From Jejubacter sp036620675 (GTDB lineage Bacteria > Pseudomonadota > Gammaproteobacteria > Enterobacterales > Enterobacteriaceae), in NCBI GenBank assembly GCA_036620675.1, contig JAZHEE010000054.1: 17,722 bases of DNA; one strand, written 5' to 3'. Of the stretch, positions 14,291 through 17,722 are shown in pieces; the stretch's first letter is position 1, and every line of letters starts with the position of its first letter. A program made the position numbers and the translations under genes. The notes under the pieces are model-generated. The model was not told the DNA's origin. It was given only the letters and a program-made list of their open reading frames with translations, and did not search any database.

Positions 14291-15466
14291 ATGCAAAAAT
14301 TAATCAATTCAGTGCAAAATTATGCCTGGGGCAGCAAAACAGCGCTAACCAGACTATACGGCATTCAGAATCCCGACAATCTGCCAATGGCGGAATTGTG
14401 GATGGGCGCGCATCCTAAAAGCAGCTCCCGGGTGATAACGGCCGATGGCAGCGAACGCCCCCTGCGCGCGCTTATTGACGAAAACCCTGAAGCGCTGCTC
14501 GGCAACGAGGTGGCCCGCCGTTTTGGCGAACTGCCCTTCCTGTTCAAAGTACTGTGCGCCGACCAGCCACTTTCGATTCAGGTACATCCCAACAAGCAGG
14601 CCTCAGAAGCCGGTTTCGCCAAAGAGAATGCCGCTGGTATTCCCCTGGACTCCCCGCAGCGCAACTATAAAGATCCCAACCATAAGCCCGAACTGGTCTT
14701 CGCCCTTACCCCTTTCCTGGCGATGAACGCTTTTCGCGAATTCAGCGATATCGTCGCTCAGCTTCAGCCGGTGAAAGAAGCGCACCCCGCCATTGAGCGC
14801 TTTCTGCAGCAGCCCGATGCCGATCGCCTGCGCGAACTGTTTGCCGCCCTGCTGAATCTGGCCGGCGATGAAAAGCGACGGGCGCTGGAGATTCTGAAGA
14901 CGGCGCTGAACGATCGGCAGGGCGAGCCCTGGCAAACCATACGCGCCATTGCGGAAGTTTATCCGGACGACAGCGGTCTGTTCTCGCCGCTACTGCTCAA
15001 CGTCGTAAAACTGAATCCTGGCGAGGCGATGTTCCTGTTCGCCGAAACGCCCCATGCTTATCTGCAGGGCGTGGCGCTGGAAGTCATGGCTAATTCGGAT
15101 AACGTATTGCGCGCCGGATTGACCCCGAAATATATCGATATTCCGGAGCTGGTGGCCAACGTTCGCTTCACGCCGCGTGCCGCAAATACGCTGCTGACGC
15201 AGCCTGAACGCCACGATGCGGAGCTGGATTTCCCCATTCCGGTAGATGATTTCGCCTTCTCCCTGCACGACCTGAACGCCCTGCCTGCCTCACTGGACCA
15301 GCAGAGTGCCGCGATTCTGTTTTGCATCGAGGGGGAAGCGAAACTGGAAAACGGCGGCCAGACGCTTACCCTCAGCCCCGGAGAATCGGCCTTTATTCCG
15401 GCCAGCGATGGCCCGGTTAACGTCAGCGGCACCGGTCGTCTGGCTCGGGTCTATAACAAGCTCTAA
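14291..15466 (+). CDS. manA: mannose-6-phosphate isomerase ManA (type I)
   Basis: 391 residues, as in E. coli. Zinc enzyme interconverting fructose 6-phosphate and mannose 6-phosphate; needed for mannose use and for GDP-mannose supply. The start is MQKLINSVQNYAWGSKTAL with AGGG about ten bases upstream; the frame is open for 375 codons upstream, but that part is the antisense of fumA plus intergenic DNA. Zinc ligands expected from the family are present: Gln97 and His99 in IQVHPNK, Glu134 in HKPELVFALTP and His255 in TPHAYLQG. The conserved active-site Arg is Arg274 in VLRAGLTPKYID. A C-terminal cupin half follows (FCIEGEAKLENGGQTLTLSPGESAFIPA). Divergent from fumA, followed by a terminator. 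Intact. Confidence 0.97.
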   Translation: MQKLINSVQNYAWGSKTALTRLYGIQNPDNLPMAELWMGAHPKSSSRVITADGSERPLRALIDENPEALLGNEVARRFGELPFLFKVLCADQPLSIQVHPNKQASEAGFAKENAAGIPLDSPQRNYKDPNHKPELVFALTPFLAMNAFREFSDIVAQLQPVKEAHPAIERFLQQPDADRLRELFAALLNLAGDEKRRALEILKTALNDRQGEPWQTIRAIAEVYPDDSGLFSPLLLNVVKLNPGEAMFLFAETPHAYLQGVALEVMANSDNVLRAGLTPKYIDIPELVANVRFTPRAANTLLTQPERHDAELDFPIPVDDFAFSLHDLNALPASLDQQSAAILFCIEGEAKLENGGQTLTLSPGESAFIPASDGPVNVSGTGRLARVYNKL

Positions 15467-15473
15467 TCTTTCA

Positions 15474-15498
15474 GGGCGCCATCCGGCGCCCTTGTATT
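15474..15498 (+). terminator. rho-independent terminator of manA
   Basis: A perfect 7-bp GC stem (15474-15480 with 15485-15491, loop ATCC) is followed by a T-rich tail (TTGTATT). It begins seven bases after the manA stop. Confidence 0.85.
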
Positions 15499-15620
15499 GC
15501 CGTTTTTCCGCTAAGTCACGAATAAGTTACTGAATTTTTATACGGAGATTGTTAAGCTTTTTCAGAAGGCGGTTACATTCTGCCGGGCCCGAGCGTCCGG
15601 TCTCATAGGGAAACGAATTT

Positions 15621-17168
15621 ATGAAAAAATCTCTGGTTGCCGTAGGTGTTGTTATTGCGCTGGGCGTCGTCTGGACCGGCGCCTCATGGTATACCGGCAA
15701 ACAGCTGGAGCAGCGTATCGCCCAGGCGGTTGCCGACGCTAACGCCCAAATCAAGCAGACTGCGCCGCAGTCCGGCCTGGTTCTCAGCTATCAGGATTAC
15801 CAGCGCGGCCTGTTCTCCAGCCAGCTGAAGCTGGCGCTGAAAACCGATCCCGCCGCGCAGAAAAGCTGGCTCCCGGCGGGCAGCACCATTCTGCTTGATG
15901 AGAAAGTGGATCACGGCCCCTTCCCGGCCAGCCAGTTGAAAAAATTCAATCTGCTGCCCGCGATGGCCTCGGTGCAGACCACCCTCATCAATAACGAAAC
16001 TACAAAGTCGCTGTTTGAAAGCACCGGCGGTAAATCCTTTATTGATATGGATACCCGGGTCGGCTACAGCGGCGCTACCTCTTCTGATATCGCGCTGCGC
16101 GCTCTTGAATACGCCTACCAGAAAGACAAGGTGGTCTTTGGCGGCGGCGAGTTTACCGCCGATGTCGGCAAACGCGGCGAAACCATCGCTGTTAAGGGTG
16201 AAGTGGGTAATGCCCTGTTCAGCGGCCCGAACCAATACGATCAGCAGATCGGCCTGAATATCAGCGGGTTTAAGATCGATGGCGAAACCCGTCTGACCGA
16301 CTTTAAAGAGCGCGTCGGCAACCAGAAACTGAACCTCGATAAGCTGACGCTGAGTATCGAAGGTAAAGAGATGGCGATTCTGGACGGCCTGGCGCTGAAT
16401 GCCGTCTCCCGGGTGGAAAAAGATGGCAAACACCTGGGTGGTCAGCTCGACTACAGCCTTAACGCGCTACAGATTCAGAACCAGAATATGGGCAGCGGTA
16501 ATCTGAGCCTGAAAGCCAGCCGTATCGACGGCGCCGCGCTGCATGAATTCAGCCAGAAATACAACGCTCAGGCCCAGGCGCTGCTCGCGGAGCCGGGCAT
16601 CACAGAGGATCCGGAGCGTTACCAGCAGCGTGCCACCGATATCCTATTGGCTAACCTGCCGATCCTGCTGAAGGGAGAGCCTCAGGTTTCCGTCGCGCCG
16701 CTAAGCTGGAAGAATGATAAAGGGGAAAGCACCCTGAATCTGAATCTGATCTTCAAACAGCCGCAGCAGCAGGCCCAGGCGCAGACGCCCCAGCAGGCCG
16801 CCGACGGCATTATCAAAACCATGGACGGCAACCTGACCATCCCTATGCCGATGGCCAAAGCGCTGATGACCCAGGTGGCGAAACTGGAAGGCTACCAGGA
16901 TGATCAGGCAGAAAAACTGGCCGACCAGCAGATTCGCGGCCTGGCGGCGATGGGAACCATGTTCCACCTGACCAGGCAGCAGGATGACAGCATCATCAGC
17001 GAGCTGAAATATGCCGATGGCCAGATCGAACTTAACGGCGAGAAAATGCCGCTGGAAGCGTTCCAGGGGATGTTCGGCCTGCCGCTGGATGACGGAACTC
17101 CGGCACAGCCCGAGCAGACGCAGCCGCAAACCCCAGCGCCCTTCCCGCCGCAGTCCGGCGGACAGTAA
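15621..17168 (+). CDS. ydgA: DUF945 family inner-membrane/periplasmic protein YdgA
   Basis: 515 residues (E. coli YdgA: about 502), start MKKSLVAVGVVIALGVVWTG with AGGGA upstream. The N-terminal hydrophobic helix (about 4-22) acts as a membrane anchor or uncleaved signal; the rest should be periplasmic. Conserved stretches include YQDYQRGLFSSQLKL, VDHGPFPASQLKKFNL, LDYSLNALQIQNQNMGSGNLSLK and TQVAKLEGYQDDQAEKLADQQI. The extra length comes mostly from Gln/Pro-rich parts: a Gln-rich insert near 376-395 and the C-terminal tail rich in Pro, Gln and Thr after about residue 488. The family (also YihF) has no firmly established molecular function. Monocistronic between the manA terminator and its own. 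Confidence 0.94.
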   Translation: MKKSLVAVGVVIALGVVWTGASWYTGKQLEQRIAQAVADANAQIKQTAPQSGLVLSYQDYQRGLFSSQLKLALKTDPAAQKSWLPAGSTILLDEKVDHGPFPASQLKKFNLLPAMASVQTTLINNETTKSLFESTGGKSFIDMDTRVGYSGATSSDIALRALEYAYQKDKVVFGGGEFTADVGKRGETIAVKGEVGNALFSGPNQYDQQIGLNISGFKIDGETRLTDFKERVGNQKLNLDKLTLSIEGKEMAILDGLALNAVSRVEKDGKHLGGQLDYSLNALQIQNQNMGSGNLSLKASRIDGAALHEFSQKYNAQAQALLAEPGITEDPERYQQRATDILLANLPILLKGEPQVSVAPLSWKNDKGESTLNLNLIFKQPQQQAQAQTPQQAADGIIKTMDGNLTIPMPMAKALMTQVAKLEGYQDDQAEKLADQQIRGLAAMGTMFHLTRQQDDSIISELKYADGQIELNGEKMPLEAFQGMFGLPLDDGTPAQPEQTQPQTPAPFPPQSGGQ

Positions 17169-17174
17169 AGCCAG

Positions 17175-17197
17175 AGCGGCCTGCGGGCCGCTTTTTT
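17175..17197 (+). terminator. rho-independent terminator of ydgA
   Basis: A perfect 7-bp GC stem (17175-17181 with 17186-17192, 4-base loop) runs into six T residues (17192-17197), six bases after the ydgA stop. Confidence 0.93.
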
Positions 17198-17314
17198 ATG
17201 GTTCATTGCGAATCAGCGTAACGCCGAAGTAAACCGGTGAGCAGTATACTTTTGGCCGGGTATATTGCGCTGAAGAAGGAGCTGTTTACCACATGTGAAT
17301 TAGGGATATCGCGT
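17198..17314. other. non-coding gap between ydgA terminator and symE-like frame
   Basis: No gene is supported. At 17276-17280 an AAGGA-type ribosome binding sequence precedes an ATG (17293-17295) that is followed at once by TGA. This could be chance or the remains of a lost gene start. Confidence 0.4.
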
Positions 17315-17665
17315 TTACCCCGGATAAATAATGATGTTGCCGGGTTCAATGATAACTTTTACCGAACAGCCTGTTTTAAATCCGGCCTCGCCCAGCCAGC
17401 CGCCTTTCAGATGCAGACTGGGGTGGTGGCTGTAATATGTGGTCATTCCGGTGGCGCTATTTCTGCGCCAGTGTCGTGTTCCGGAGGAATATGTCACGCA
17501 AGCGAAGGTTCCGTTCACCTTAAGGGTATTTCTCTTATGCCGGTTGCGGAACCGGTGAACGGGCCAGGGACTCAAATGCCGCCCCTGACAACCCGACTTT
17601 CCGGCGTGAAAATTGCCCTTCGGGATTACTCGGCCCGTCCCTGGTCCTCGCCCCTCCGGGGCCAA
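17315..17665 (-). CDS. SymE-like toxin frame, probably truncated or degenerate
   Basis: The C-terminal part of this frame matches the SymE toxin family core: YYSHHPSLHLKGGWLGEAGFKTGCSVKVIIEPGNIIIYPG has the family pattern P-x-L-x-LKG-x-WL-x-EAGF-x-TG ... V-x-V-x-PG ... I. SymE in E. coli is an SOS-induced toxin repressed by the antisense RNA SymR. Here the frame ends straight after the last core strand; E. coli SymE continues for about 40 more residues, so the 3' part seems lost, although shorter members exist. The start is uncertain. The full open frame begins at a TTG (17665) with no ribosome binding site. Homology is convincing only from about residue 50, where a GTG (17518) could serve, inside an inverted repeat. 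No LexA box was identified. Probably inactive or a remnant. Confidence 0.55.
   Translation of the reverse strand: MAPEGRGPGTGRVIPKGNFHAGKSGCQGRHLSPWPVHRFRNRHKRNTLKVNGTFACVTYSSGTRHWRRNSATGMTTYYSHHPSLHLKGGWLGEAGFKTGCSVKVIIEPGNIIIYPG
17511..17562 (-). promoter_or_regulatory. inverted repeat enclosing the possible GTG start of the symE-like frame
   Basis: Perfect 9-bp arms at 17511-17519 and 17554-17562 would form a stem in minus-strand RNA in which the GTG codon at 17518-17516 is paired. A smaller perfect hairpin (17540-17545 with 17550-17555, 4-base loop) shares the outer arm's edge, so the two are partly alternative structures. Confidence 0.45.
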
Positions 17666-17679
17666 CGCCTGCGGCGTTG
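17650..17679. repeat. two abutting perfect hairpins upstream of the symE-like frame
   Basis: A 5-bp stem with a 3-base loop (17650-17654 with 17658-17662) is followed immediately by a 7-bp stem with a 3-base loop (17663-17669 with 17673-17679). Both are GC-rich and perfect. They may be a REP-like or RNA-level element; no T-run follows either. Confidence 0.5.
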
Positions 17680-17722
17680 TTCAAAATGGCTCCCGGCAAT
17701 TTTGTCCTGCGTATTCCCGCCA

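Overview
The window looks like chromosomal DNA from a member of the Enterobacteriaceae. The gene order matches the replication-terminus neighbourhood of Escherichia coli: tqsA end - pntB - pntA - ydgH - ydgI - folM - rstA - rstB - tus - fumC - fumA - manA - ydgA. The proteins are close but clearly not identical to my recollection of the E. coli ones, and the DNA is moderately GC-rich, so a sister genus is more likely than E. coli. The genus cannot be resolved from this window.

Layout. Positions 2-61 appear to hold the last codons of tqsA, convergent with the leftward operon pntA-pntB (proton-translocating transhydrogenase). A 544-base intergenic region (3043-3586) separates pntA from the rightward genes ydgH (periplasmic protein with three DUF1471 repeats, own terminator) and ydgI (APC-type amino acid antiporter). 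Then comes the least ordinary part, 6177-6958. A lower-GC segment carries an unrecognised four-helix membrane protein and is bracketed by two ~104-base copies of the ydgI 3' end. Rightward folM (dihydromonapterin reductase), rstA-rstB (two-component system) and tus (replication terminator protein, with a Ter site over its probable promoter) follow. fumC and fumA (class II and class I fumarases) run leftward and converge on tus. manA (mannose-6-phosphate isomerase) and ydgA (DUF945) run rightward. The right end holds the 3' core of a SymE-like toxin gene on the minus strand, apparently cut short, in structured non-coding DNA.

How the genes relate. This is a set of conserved, independently regulated units rather than one pathway. 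pntAB balances NADPH against NADH. fumA and fumC supply the same TCA reaction under different conditions: fumA is iron-sulfur and oxygen-sensitive, while fumC is iron-independent and has a consensus-matching SoxS box. tus and its Ter site mark the replication fork trap. rstAB usually follows ydgC, but ydgC is absent here and folM is almost directly joined to rstA.

Most unusual: (1) the membrane-protein gene inserted between direct repeats of the ydgI terminus, where the downstream repeat is decayed and frameshifted; (2) the SymE-like remnant, whose candidate GTG start lies in a perfect 9-bp inverted repeat; (3) loss of ydgC. I did not find a complete new multi-gene system. The inserted membrane protein is the best candidate for something undescribed. 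No tRNA, rRNA, CRISPR array, transposase or integrase was seen.
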